A DNA stretch of 64,000 bases from Lentzea aerocolonigenes (GTDB lineage: Bacteria; Actinomycetota; Actinomycetes; Mycobacteriales; Pseudonocardiaceae). Each line of letters opens with the position of its first letter. Position 1 is the stretch's first letter. A program made the position numbers and the translations under genes. Location: contig NZ_BBOJ01000018.1 of assembly GCF_000974445.1 (NCBI RefSeq), forward strand, positions 180,177-244,176, in the 5' to 3' direction. Shown here one piece after another: positions 42,501 to 50,467 of this stretch. The notes beneath the pieces were generated by a model. It was given only the letters and a program-made list of their open reading frames with translations. It did not search any database and was not told the origin of the DNA.

Positions 42501-45500
42501 CGTCCCCGGCGAGCTGGGCCTGGAAGTACAGCCCACGCTGCAACGGCGAGACGGGCGCGGTCCGCCGAGCGGTGGTGGACGCGTCCGCGATCCGTTCCAG
42601 CGCCAGCAACCACCTGGCCGCGATCTCGTCGGACACGTCCTCGCTCAACGCGAACGTGGCCCGCAGGCTCCCGGTCTCGGCGTCGAGCCAGGAGTTGACC
42701 TCGACCGCGTACGGGCTGGGCTGATTCCCGGCGTCGACGTGGAGCGCCTGGGACTCGCTGCCCCGGCCGAGGTAGTTGAACAGCACCTGCGGCCACGGGA
42801 GCGCTGCCAGCACGGGTGCGGTCTGCGGGTTCAGGTACCGCAGCTGGCCGTAGCCGACGTGGGCGAGTTCGTCCGGCTGCCTGTCGGAGAGTTCGCGGGC
42901 GGCCTCGACGGGGTCGGTGTGCGGGCTCAGCTTCACCGGCGCGATGGAGGTGAACCAGCCGACAGTGCGGGTGTAGTCGTGGTGTTCGCGCACGGGGACG
43001 CGCCCGTGCCGTTCGAGCTCGACGACCAGATCGGTCGGGGTGCCTTGGATCTCGGTCAACGCCGTGCGGAGTGCGCCGCACAGGAGCTCGGTGAGGCCGA
43101 TGCCGAGCGCGGCCGGCGCGGTGTGGACGACGCGTTCGGTGATGGCAGCGGCGAGGGTGACAGTGACCTCGCGCAGGTCACCGATCTGCGGAGTGAGAGC
43201 CGGCGTGTCCAGGACCTCGATCCAGCGGTGCAGGTCGGCGCCGCGGGACTGGGCGTCCACCGTGAGGGCCTCGGCGTAGGCCTGGAACGGGGTGGTGGTC
43301 GGGGCGAGGTCTTCGCCGCGCATGGCGGTGGTCAGGTCGTCTAGGAGGATCAGCCAGGAGACCGAGTCGACGGCGAGGTGGTGGACTGCGACGACGAGCG
43401 TTTTGGTGCGTTCGAGCCAGGTGAAGGCCGCCATGACGCCGGACTCGGGGGCGAGGCGGGCGGCGGCTTCGTCGGCGGCGACCTCGGGGTCGTCGGTGGT
43501 GGCGAGGACGACGGGAATCCGGCTGGCCGGCAGGGCGTTGGCCCTCGTGCCGGTGCTCGCCGTGCCTGCGGTCGCCGAGCCAGCGCCGACCGCGGCGGCC
43601 ACCTGCGGATCGTCAGAACTGTCAGACCCGTTTGAGACGATAGGAGTGGGGACCCGATCCCCCCAGGGGGCCTGCCAGTCGGGATCGATTCCGAGCGACC
43701 AGACCCCGTGCTCGACCGTCAACCGCATCCGCAGCGCCGCATGGGCCGCGACCACGGCCTCCGCGGCCCGCTGCGCCTCCTCCAGACTCGAACACGGCAG
43801 CTGCCGAGCCTGCGCGAACAGCCGGAGCTCGCCCCCCAGCTCCCGCTGCCGCAAGACGATCGGCGTCGGCACCACCGGCCCGTCCGCCGCTGTTTCGAGA
43901 GTACGCGGGGAGCTTTCGTACTCACCGAGAGTACGAAGGGCCCCCACGTGCGCGGCGAGAGCGCGGGGGGACTTGTGCAGGAAGAGGTCGCGGGGAGTGA
44001 ACCGCAGACCGTGTGCGCGGGCACGGTTCACCACCCCGATCGCGATGATGCTGTCCCCACCGGCCGCGAAGAAGTCGGTGTCCGCGTTCACCAAAGACCC
44101 CGGCAGCGCCGCCGCGAAGATCTCCACCAGCGAGGAAAGCGCCGGAGCTTCCGAAACGGCAACAGGCGGGGAGTAGTCCGACAGCCGAGATCCTTCAACC
44201 AGCGCCCGACGGTCGAGCTTGCCGTTCACGGTCAGCGGCAGCGCATCCAGGAAAAGAACCCGCTGCGGCACCATGTGCACCGGCAGCTTGCTCCCCGCAG
44301 CGGCAAGAACATCCACAGAAGGCTTGCCCACCACGTGCGCGACCAGGTGGTCGGCGGTGTCCGCCACCGTCACGGCGACGTCCACGACCCCAGGCACTGA
44401 GAGGATCGCCGACTCCACCTCGCCCAGCTCGATGCGGAAACCCTTGAGCTGCACCTGGAGATCGGCGCGGCCGAGGAACTCCAGCTCACCGTCCAGGTTG
44501 CGGCGAGCCAGGTCTCCCGAGTGGTACATCCGGGAGCCGTCGCCCGCGAACGGGTCCGCGACGAACCGCGACGCCGTCAGACCCGGTCGGCCGATGTAGC
44601 CCAACGTGACCTGCGGGCCTGCGACGTAGATCGTGCCGACCACGCCCGGCGGCACCGGGCGGAGGAACTCGTCGAGCAGGTAGCACCACAGGCCCGCGAT
44701 CGGGCCGCCGATCGGGCTGACCTCGAGGCCGAAGTCGCGGTCTTCCAGCAGCCGGTACGTGGTGTGGACGGTGGTCTCGGTGATGCCGTACATGTTGACC
44801 AGCTCGGGGCGGTCGGCGCCGTAGCGCTCGACCCAGCCGCGCAGACGTCCCAGGTCCAGGGCCTCGCCGGCGAAGATCACCCGTCGCAGCGCGGAAAGCG
44901 GAGAAGCAGCATGCAGATCCGCGTCGATGAACTGGTAGAACGCCGACGGCGTCTGGCACAGGACTGTGACTCCGCGGTCGAGCACCAGCGCCCGGAAGTC
45001 CACCGGCGACCGGGTGAGGCTGTGTTCGGGCACGATCAGCTGACCGCCGTGGGTCAGCGCGCCCCACAGCTCCCACACCGCCACGTCGAACGAGTAGGTG
45101 TGGAACTGCGTCCACACGTCGGACGGGCCGAACTCCATCTCCGGCGCGGTGTTCACGAGCAGCGAGACCACGTTCTCGTGCGACACCACGACGCCCTTGG
45201 GGCGCCCGGTCGAGCCGGACGTGTAGATCAGGTACGCCGGGTGGCGCCAGTCCGAGACAGGTTCCACGAACGAGCCGGGCACCACGTCGTCGGTCGAGAG
45301 CACACGAGCCGAGACGCCCGCACGCGCGAGCATCGCGGAGAAACGGTCCTGCTGACCCGGTTCCACCAGCGCCACCTGGGGAGCGGCGTCCGCGAGCACG
45401 AACTCCAGGCGGTCGTCCGGGTAGGCGAGGTCGAGCGGCACGTACGCGGCACCGGCCGACACGATCGCGATCAGCGCGGTGACCTGCTCCAGCGACCGCG

Positions 45501-48500
45501 GCAGAGCGACGGCCACCCTCGTGTGCGGGCCGACGCCGCACGCCTGCAACGTCGCCGCCAGCCGGGTCTTGGCCTCCGCGAGCTCGTCGTAGGTCATCGA
45601 CTCGGACGTGCCGTCGAGGCGGCAGAAGGTCACGGCGGTCGCGGCCGGGTCGCGCAGAGCGGCCCGGTCGAAGAGCTGCGCCAGAGTCACCGGCGTGATG
45701 TCCGCGCCGACACGCGTGTCCGCGAGGACAGGAACCGGAATGGAATCACCCGTCAACAGCCCGGTGAGCGTGTCGACGAACGCGCGCACGATCCGTTGCG
45801 CGCCCGACTCCCGCACCACGAGCGTGTCGTAGATCAGGTTGAACCGCAGCGAACCGTCGTGGTCGCGCTGGACCTCGATGGTCAACGGGTAGTGCGGCGC
45901 GCCCTCGTTCACCACACCGGTGATCTCGAAGCCGTCGCAGCCGAACTCGGACACGTCCAGCGCGATGTCGAACACGACCAGGGTGTCGAACGCCGCCTGC
46001 CGGCCGATCCGGGAGAGCGAGACGTGCTGGTGCGGCAGGACGGCGGTCTGGTGCCGCTGCACGGAAGCCAGCAGCTCGCCCGCGCTCGTACCGCCGGACC
46101 ACTTGGCACGCACCGGAATCGTGTTGATGAACAGGCCGACCATCGAGTCGATCCCGGGCACGTCCGCGTCACGGCCCGACACCGTCGACCCGAACACGAC
46201 GTCCTGGCTCTCCAGAATCCCGCCGAGCGTCACGCCCCACGCGCTGTGCACGGCCACGCTCAGGGGAACTCCGGCCGCCTTCAACATCTTGTCGAAGCCC
46301 GAAGGTGCCTCGATTGCGGTGTCAGCGAAGCGTTCCGAAGGCTCGTGACCTTCGGCGACCAGTGACGGACCCGGCAAACCGGCGAGCTCCGACGCCCAGA
46401 CGCGGTCGCTCTCCGCCGCGTCGGCCCGGACGAGCCAGCGCACGTAGTCGGCGTAACTGCCGCGTGTGTGCACAGAACCCGGCGCGTCGTACTCGGCCAG
46501 CAACGCGCGCAGCATCGGCGGCACCGACCAGCCGTCCGCGATGATGTGGTGCACGGTCTGCACCAGGACGTACCGCTGCGGAGCCGTGCGGATCAGCGTG
46601 TAGCGCATCAACGGACCGCGGGCGAGGTCGAACCCGGCGACGCGGTCCTGCTCGGCGAACGCCTGGACCTCCTCGTCGGTCATGCCCTGACCGTCCACAG
46701 TGGAGAACTCGGGGCAGACCCCCGACTCCAGCACCGAGACGACCCGGCCGTCGGGCAGCGCGACGAACCGCGCGGCGAGATTCGGGAACAACTCCAGCAC
46801 CCGGGTCGCGGCCGTTTCGAGCCTGCGCGCGTCCACCGATCCGGACAGCGTCAGCAGCTGCTGCTCGACGTACCGGTGCGCGGACTCGTCGTCGAAGACC
46901 GAGTGGAAGTACATGCCCTCCTGCAACGGCGTCAGCGGCAGGACGTCGCGCAGCGCAGGGCTGTCGAGGGAGTCGACGTCGGCCTGGGTCAACGACACCA
47001 GGTCGAAGTCGCTGGGGGAGTGGCCACCGCGGGTCAACGCGGCCAGGCCCTCCATCGCCTCGACGAAGTACGAGCCGATCTTCGCGATGTCGGCGTCCAG
47101 GAACACGCCCGACGGCCACGAGATGACGGTGACCAGCTCCAGCTCGCCGTCCGCACCCGGTTCGGCGGAGGCGTTGAACTCCAGCGCCCGTGGCAGCCTC
47201 ATCGCGGGATCACGCTTCTCGCCGAGCTGGCCCGCGTTCTCCGCGAGCTGCCAGTCGCCGGTCGTGCCACCACCGAACCGGCCGAGGTAGTTGAACAGCA
47301 CCTGAGGCAGTGGCGAGGAGAAAGCGTTGTTCCCCAAGTACTTCAGCGCGCCGTACGAGACACCGTTGCTCGGCACCCGTGCGAGGTCTTCCTTGACGCG
47401 CTTCAACGCCACCGCGAGATCGTCGCCGGACCCCGGATCCACCGTCACCGGGAACAACGTGGTGAACCAGCCGACCGTGCGCGACAGGTCCGGGTCGAGC
47501 GGCACGAACCGGCCCTCCCGGCCGTGACCCTCCAGCTCGACGTGCGCGAACGTCTGGTCCTGCCCGTTGTCCCGCCGCCACCGGGCCAGCGCGACCGCGA
47601 GACCGGTCAGCAGCACGTCGTTGACCTTGGCGTGGAACAACGCGGGCACGTCACCGAGCAGCGCGGCGGTCGCGGCGGCACCGACGGTGACCGTGCGAAC
47701 CTGTTCGCCCGCCACGACATCGGACTCGGAAAGCTCCCGCCGCCCGATCAGCTGGTCCACACCCGGCAGCGCGCGTTGGTAGTACGAGCGGTCCGCCGAG
47801 TAGTCCGTCTGCTCCAGCAGCTGTGTCCAGCGGCGGAACGACGTCCCGACCGGCTGGAGCTCAACGGCCGCACCGGAAGAGACCTGCTGCCACGCCAATG
47901 CGAGGTCGTCGAACAGGATGCGCCACGACACACCGTCGATCACCACGTGGTGAATCACGATCACGAGCTGACGAACCTCGGAACGCCACACCGCGCGCAG
48001 CATGATCCCCGCGTCGGGGTTCAGCCCCTCGGTCGCCGCCGCGACGCACTCCTCCAACGGCGTGTTGCTCTCCTCCCACAACGCACGACCGTCCGCGGGG
48101 ATGTCGAACGACCAGCGCTCGCCCCGCACCAGCCTGGCGCGCAACATGTCGTGCCGCGCCACCACGGCGTCGAGGATCCGGGTGAGCGCATCCGCGGTCA
48201 AAGCGGCAGGGGTGTTGAGCACGACCGACTGCACGAACCCGTCGACGGCGTCCGTGGTCTCCCCGAGCCACTGCACGATCGGCAGACCCGCCACCGGACC
48301 CGTGGGAACGTCGTCGTGGTCGACGGTCGAGGCGCCGTCGAGCGACGCGACGGCGGCCAGCGCGCGCGGAGTGCGGTTGACGAAGATCTGGGTGGCGGTG
48401 ACGAAGATGCCCTCGGCCCGCAACGCCGACAGCAGCGAGATCGCGAGAATGCTGTCGCCGCCCAGCTCGAAGAAGTCCTGGTCGGCGCCGACCTGCTCGA

Positions 48501-50448
48501 CCCGCAGCACCGACGCGACGGCGGCGCAGACAGCGGCCTCGACGTCGTTGGCGGCCGCGGTGACCGGCCCGGTCTCGACGGTCGGTTCCGGCAGGGCGCG
48601 GCGGTCGAGCTTTCCGTTGGGGGTCAACGGGAACTCGCTCATCACCACGATGTGCGCGGGCACCATGTACTCGACCAGGTGCTCAGTCGCCCACTGCTTC
48701 ACCTCGTCCGCGGTCAAGGAGCCGGCCGGCACGACGTACCCGACGAGGTAGTTGCCGCCCGCCGAGTTCTTCCTGACCACGACACAGGTGTGGCGGACCC
48801 GCGGGTGCTCGGCGAGCGCGACCTCGACGTCCTCCAGCTCCAGCCGCATGCCGCGGATCTTGACCTGGTTGTCGACGCGCCCGAGGAAGTCGAGCGACCC
48901 GTCCGGCGCGAACCGCGCCAGGTCACCGGTCCGGTAGAGGCGCGAGCCGTCCGCGGCGAACGGGTTCGCGACGAACCGCGACGCCGTCAGGCCAGGCGCG
49001 TTCACGTAGCCGCGGCCCAGCAGGAAACCACCGATGTACAGCTCACCGCCGACGCCGGGAGGACAGGGGCGCAGCTGGTCGTCGAGCACGTAGAGGTCGG
49101 TGTTCGGGTTGGCCTTGCCGATCGACGTCGACAGCCGCTCCGCCTCGCCGCGGTAGATCACGTGCGAGACGCCGATCGTGGCCTCGGCCGGGCCGTACCC
49201 GTGGTACATCGGGATGTCGAGCTGCGTGCGGAACCTGTCGTACAGCTCGGGAGTGAGCACCTCGCCGCCGCACCACACGTGCCGCAGGCTGTCCAGCTCA
49301 CCCTCGCCCGAGATGTTCAGCAGCACGTCCAGCATCGACGACACCAGGTACACGAACGTCACGCGGTGACGGGCGATCGTGTGCAGCAGGTGGTGCGGGT
49401 CGCGTTCGCCGCCCGACCGCACGACCACGGTCCTGCCGCCGCAAACCAGCGGCAGGAAGATCTCGTTGATCGAGATGTCGAACGACAGCGGCGCCTTGAA
49501 CAGGGAAGCGTCGCTGTGTCCGAAGTGGAGGATCTGGTTGACCTGCCACAGCAGGCGTTCGCTGATCGCCTCGTGCCGGATCATCGCGCCCTTGGGGCGG
49601 CCGGTCGAACCGGACGTGAACATCACGTACGCGAGCTGTGGACCGAGGATCGTGACGTCGGTGGGTTCGACGGAGTAGTCGGAGAAACCCCACGCGTCGA
49701 GGTCGACCGCGACCGCTTCGGGCTCGCCCTCCCCGCCGGTGCCGAGGAGCAGGACGACCTGGGCGTCGGTGATCACGGACTCGCGGCGGGAGGCCGGCCA
49801 CTGCGGGTCCAGTGGCACGAACGCGGCCCCGGCCTGCAGCACGGCGAGCAGGCTGATCACCATCTCGGCCGAGCGGTCCAGCGAGATGCCGACGACCTGC
49901 TCGCTCCCCAGACCGCGTTCGAGCAGGTGGCGGGCGAGCTGGTTGGAACGGGCCAGCGCCTCGCCGTAGGTGAACGCGCGGTCGCCGTCGTTGATCGCGA
50001 CCGCCTCCGGCCGCAGGCGGGCCTGCTCACGGAACAGCTCGACGATGCTCGGCCGTTCGCGCGGGAACTCGTTGTCGTTCCACCGGGCCAGGTCCGCGAG
50101 GCGCTCCTCGGCCGTCTGGGACGTCAGCGTGCCGATGGCGCGGTTCGGGAACTCGGCGAGGTCGTCGAGAGTGCGCTGTGCCGCAACCGGATCGACGCCG
50201 GAAGGCAGTGGAATCCGCCAGCCGTCAGCTCCTTCGACGACGTCCCACCGCTGCCCCTTGTCGGCCCAGACGAGCAGATCCCCGAACAGCGTCGCAGGGG
50301 TGAGATCGAGCCCGTCGACCTCGAGTGCGGGGTTCGCCCAGTGCGTCAGCGCCACCGCACTCGCGACGGCGATCGTCCGCTGCGGGTACTCACCGGCACG
50401 GCGCCGAACAGAGGCGATCCGGTCGGTCGAAAGCAGCACCTGTTCCAT
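39514..50448 (-). CDS. Trimodular NRPS for a hydroxamate siderophore, coelichelin-synthetase-like
   Basis: A 3644-residue synthetase with order A-T-E-C-A-T-E-C-A-T and no thioesterase. Rough positions: A1 125-620, T1 (LGGDS 663), E1 (HHVVIDGVSW 836), C2 1165-1580 (HHIIADGWS 1303), A2 1586-2090, T2 (AGGDS 2130), E2 2180-2620 (HHLAVDSVSW 2359), C3 from 2633 (SHHLLLWDGW 2758), A3 3061-3560, T3 (LGGHS 3602). The first 125 residues look like a condensation-domain remnant. Reading the ten specificity positions gives DINYWGGIGK for A1 (known for acylated hydroxyornithine), DVWCIAMVHK for A2 (not a code I recognise; nearest is the Thr type) and DMENLGLINK for A3 (known for hydroxyornithine). CchH of coelichelin has the same layout. 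E2 holds an extra segment of about 48 residues near 2265-2312. The ATG lies 15 bases after the upstream stop. Confidence 0.93.
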   Translation of the reverse strand: MEQVLLSTDRIASVRRRAGEYPQRTIAVASAVALTHWANPALEVDGLDLTPATLFGDLLVWADKGQRWDVVEGADGWRIPLPSGVDPVAAQRTLDDLAEFPNRAIGTLTSQTAEERLADLARWNDNEFPRERPSIVELFREQARLRPEAVAINDGDRAFTYGEALARSNQLARHLLERGLGSEQVVGISLDRSAEMVISLLAVLQAGAAFVPLDPQWPASRRESVITDAQVVLLLGTGGEGEPEAVAVDLDAWGFSDYSVEPTDVTILGPQLAYVMFTSGSTGRPKGAMIRHEAISERLLWQVNQILHFGHSDASLFKAPLSFDISINEIFLPLVCGGRTVVVRSGGERDPHHLLHTIARHRVTFVYLVSSMLDVLLNISGEGELDSLRHVWCGGEVLTPELYDRFRTQLDIPMYHGYGPAEATIGVSHVIYRGEAERLSTSIGKANPNTDLYVLDDQLRPCPPGVGGELYIGGFLLGRGYVNAPGLTASRFVANPFAADGSRLYRTGDLARFAPDGSLDFLGRVDNQVKIRGMRLELEDVEVALAEHPRVRHTCVVVRKNSAGGNYLVGYVVPAGSLTADEVKQWATEHLVEYMVPAHIVVMSEFPLTPNGKLDRRALPEPTVETGPVTAAANDVEAAVCAAVASVLRVEQVGADQDFFELGGDSILAISLLSALRAEGIFVTATQIFVNRTPRALAAVASLDGASTVDHDDVPTGPVAGLPIVQWLGETTDAVDGFVQSVVLNTPAALTADALTRILDAVVARHDMLRARLVRGERWSFDIPADGRALWEESNTPLEECVAAATEGLNPDAGIMLRAVWRSEVRQLVIVIHHVVIDGVSWRILFDDLALAWQQVSSGAAVELQPVGTSFRRWTQLLEQTDYSADRSYYQRALPGVDQLIGRRELSESDVVAGEQVRTVTVGAAATAALLGDVPALFHAKVNDVLLTGLAVALARWRRDNGQDQTFAHVELEGHGREGRFVPLDPDLSRTVGWFTTLFPVTVDPGSGDDLAVALKRVKEDLARVPSNGVSYGALKYLGNNAFSSPLPQVLFNYLGRFGGGTTGDWQLAENAGQLGEKRDPAMRLPRALEFNASAEPGADGELELVTVISWPSGVFLDADIAKIGSYFVEAMEGLAALTRGGHSPSDFDLVSLTQADVDSLDSPALRDVLPLTPLQEGMYFHSVFDDESAHRYVEQQLLTLSGSVDARRLETAATRVLELFPNLAARFVALPDGRVVSVLESGVCPEFSTVDGQGMTDEEVQAFAEQDRVAGFDLARGPLMRYTLIRTAPQRYVLVQTVHHIIADGWSVPPMLRALLAEYDAPGSVHTRGSYADYVRWLVRADAAESDRVWASELAGLPGPSLVAEGHEPSERFADTAIEAPSGFDKMLKAAGVPLSVAVHSAWGVTLGGILESQDVVFGSTVSGRDADVPGIDSMVGLFINTIPVRAKWSGGTSAGELLASVQRHQTAVLPHQHVSLSRIGRQAAFDTLVVFDIALDVSEFGCDGFEITGVVNEGAPHYPLTIEVQRDHDGSLRFNLIYDTLVVRESGAQRIVRAFVDTLTGLLTGDSIPVPVLADTRVGADITPVTLAQLFDRAALRDPAATAVTFCRLDGTSESMTYDELAEAKTRLAATLQACGVGPHTRVAVALPRSLEQVTALIAIVSAGAAYVPLDLAYPDDRLEFVLADAAPQVALVEPGQQDRFSAMLARAGVSARVLSTDDVVPGSFVEPVSDWRHPAYLIYTSGSTGRPKGVVVSHENVVSLLVNTAPEMEFGPSDVWTQFHTYSFDVAVWELWGALTHGGQLIVPEHSLTRSPVDFRALVLDRGVTVLCQTPSAFYQFIDADLHAASPLSALRRVIFAGEALDLGRLRGWVERYGADRPELVNMYGITETTVHTTYRLLEDRDFGLEVSPIGGPIAGLWCYLLDEFLRPVPPGVVGTIYVAGPQVTLGYIGRPGLTASRFVADPFAGDGSRMYHSGDLARRNLDGELEFLGRADLQVQLKGFRIELGEVESAILSVPGVVDVAVTVADTADHLVAHVVGKPSVDVLAAAGSKLPVHMVPQRVLFLDALPLTVNGKLDRRALVEGSRLSDYSPPVAVSEAPALSSLVEIFAAALPGSLVNADTDFFAAGGDSIIAIGVVNRARAHGLRFTPRDLFLHKSPRALAAHVGALRTLGEYESSPRTLETAADGPVVPTPIVLRQRELGGELRLFAQARQLPCSSLEEAQRAAEAVVAAHAALRMRLTVEHGVWSLGIDPDWQAPWGDRVPTPIVSNGSDSSDDPQVAAAVGAGSATAGTASTGTRANALPASRIPVVLATTDDPEVAADEAAARLAPESGVMAAFTWLERTKTLVVAVHHLAVDSVSWLILLDDLTTAMRGEDLAPTTTPFQAYAEALTVDAQSRGADLHRWIEVLDTPALTPQIGDLREVTVTLAAAITERVVHTAPAALGIGLTELLCGALRTALTEIQGTPTDLVVELERHGRVPVREHHDYTRTVGWFTSIAPVKLSPHTDPVEAARELSDRQPDELAHVGYGQLRYLNPQTAPVLAALPWPQVLFNYLGRGSESQALHVDAGNQPSPYAVEVNSWLDAETGSLRATFALSEDVSDEIAARWLLALERIADASTTARRTAPVSPLQRGLYFQAQLAGDAGHYVAQTCFTFDRRLDAEKLERAMAHVIAKHPVVGAGFEDEDGSPVQVLTPNAAVPVRVVDVLNREAVDALRDEDRATGFDLSAPPLVRLAVLRLPDGRDALLFSHHLLLWDGWSREIVLRDFFDAYRAILNGQPLDDAPATPSFEDYTRTLAAKDAQTAERFWARYLADLPGPTLLAGQSTSDSLPTKIVRSLSEAQSDRVRNAARQNGVTLNSVVTGALGLLLGSETGRGDAVFGVTVSGREEEGTEGIVGVLLNTVPMRVSAKPHDSVATFLNGVQASRVDAMEHEHIGLGEIQRASGQDQLFDSLFVLQNFLDDDTFTEFNAVNGITAHEFEDSTHYPFTWVVTPGRQLTVKLEYRPAITEPATAQRLFDEYLRILDDLATSESPVGAIEATGPQPELNAPNDFGDQTVVDLFDIAADRDPDRIALVSHGDTMTFAELRDRSRHLAGVLHDKGIGVETSVAIAVPRSLDWVVALFGILRCGAAYVPLELDHPDERIAAIVEDARPELIITTSAVAPRIQGTTFELDLPWPDAEPVITFEPGNPNRLKHAAYTIYTSGSTGKPKGVVTEYAGLTNMLVNHQRRIFEPVLAEHGHRTFRIAHTVSFAFDMSWEELLWLADGHEVHICDEELRRDATGLVEYCLEHEIDVINVTPTYAQQLVAEGLLDADHKPALVLLGGEAVTPTLWQLLSDTPGTIGYNLYGPTEYTINTLGVGTFDCVDPVVGVAIDNTDVYVLDPWLRPVPDGVAGELYVSGVGIARGYLGQPGQSAERFVACPWVPGERMYRTGDLVIRRPDGNLLYLGRTDKQVKIRGHRVELGEVEARFAAHEGVRFVAAVAQADPQVDGAYRLAAYLVLAEGADLGAIAAEVGAGMPDYLRPTHYAAVDAIPLTVNGKADTSALPEARPLGTLVQQEDRELTETEIVVRELFAEALDLDEDEVGVASGFTDLGGHSMLAVRLVGLLRREFGPVVTIRDLLALSTPEAIARHVDEH

Positions 50449-50467
50449 GAAGGTGAGCCTAACCTAA
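50449..50467 (-). promoter_or_regulatory. Iron box directly before the NRPS start
   Basis: Minus strand TTAGGTTAGGCTCACCTTC matches the DtxR/IdeR/DmdR consensus TTAGGTTAGGCTAACCTAA at 16 of 19 positions. It ends at the base before the ATG and overlaps the stop codon of the upstream transporter gene, so it leaves no separate ribosome site. Confidence 0.75.
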
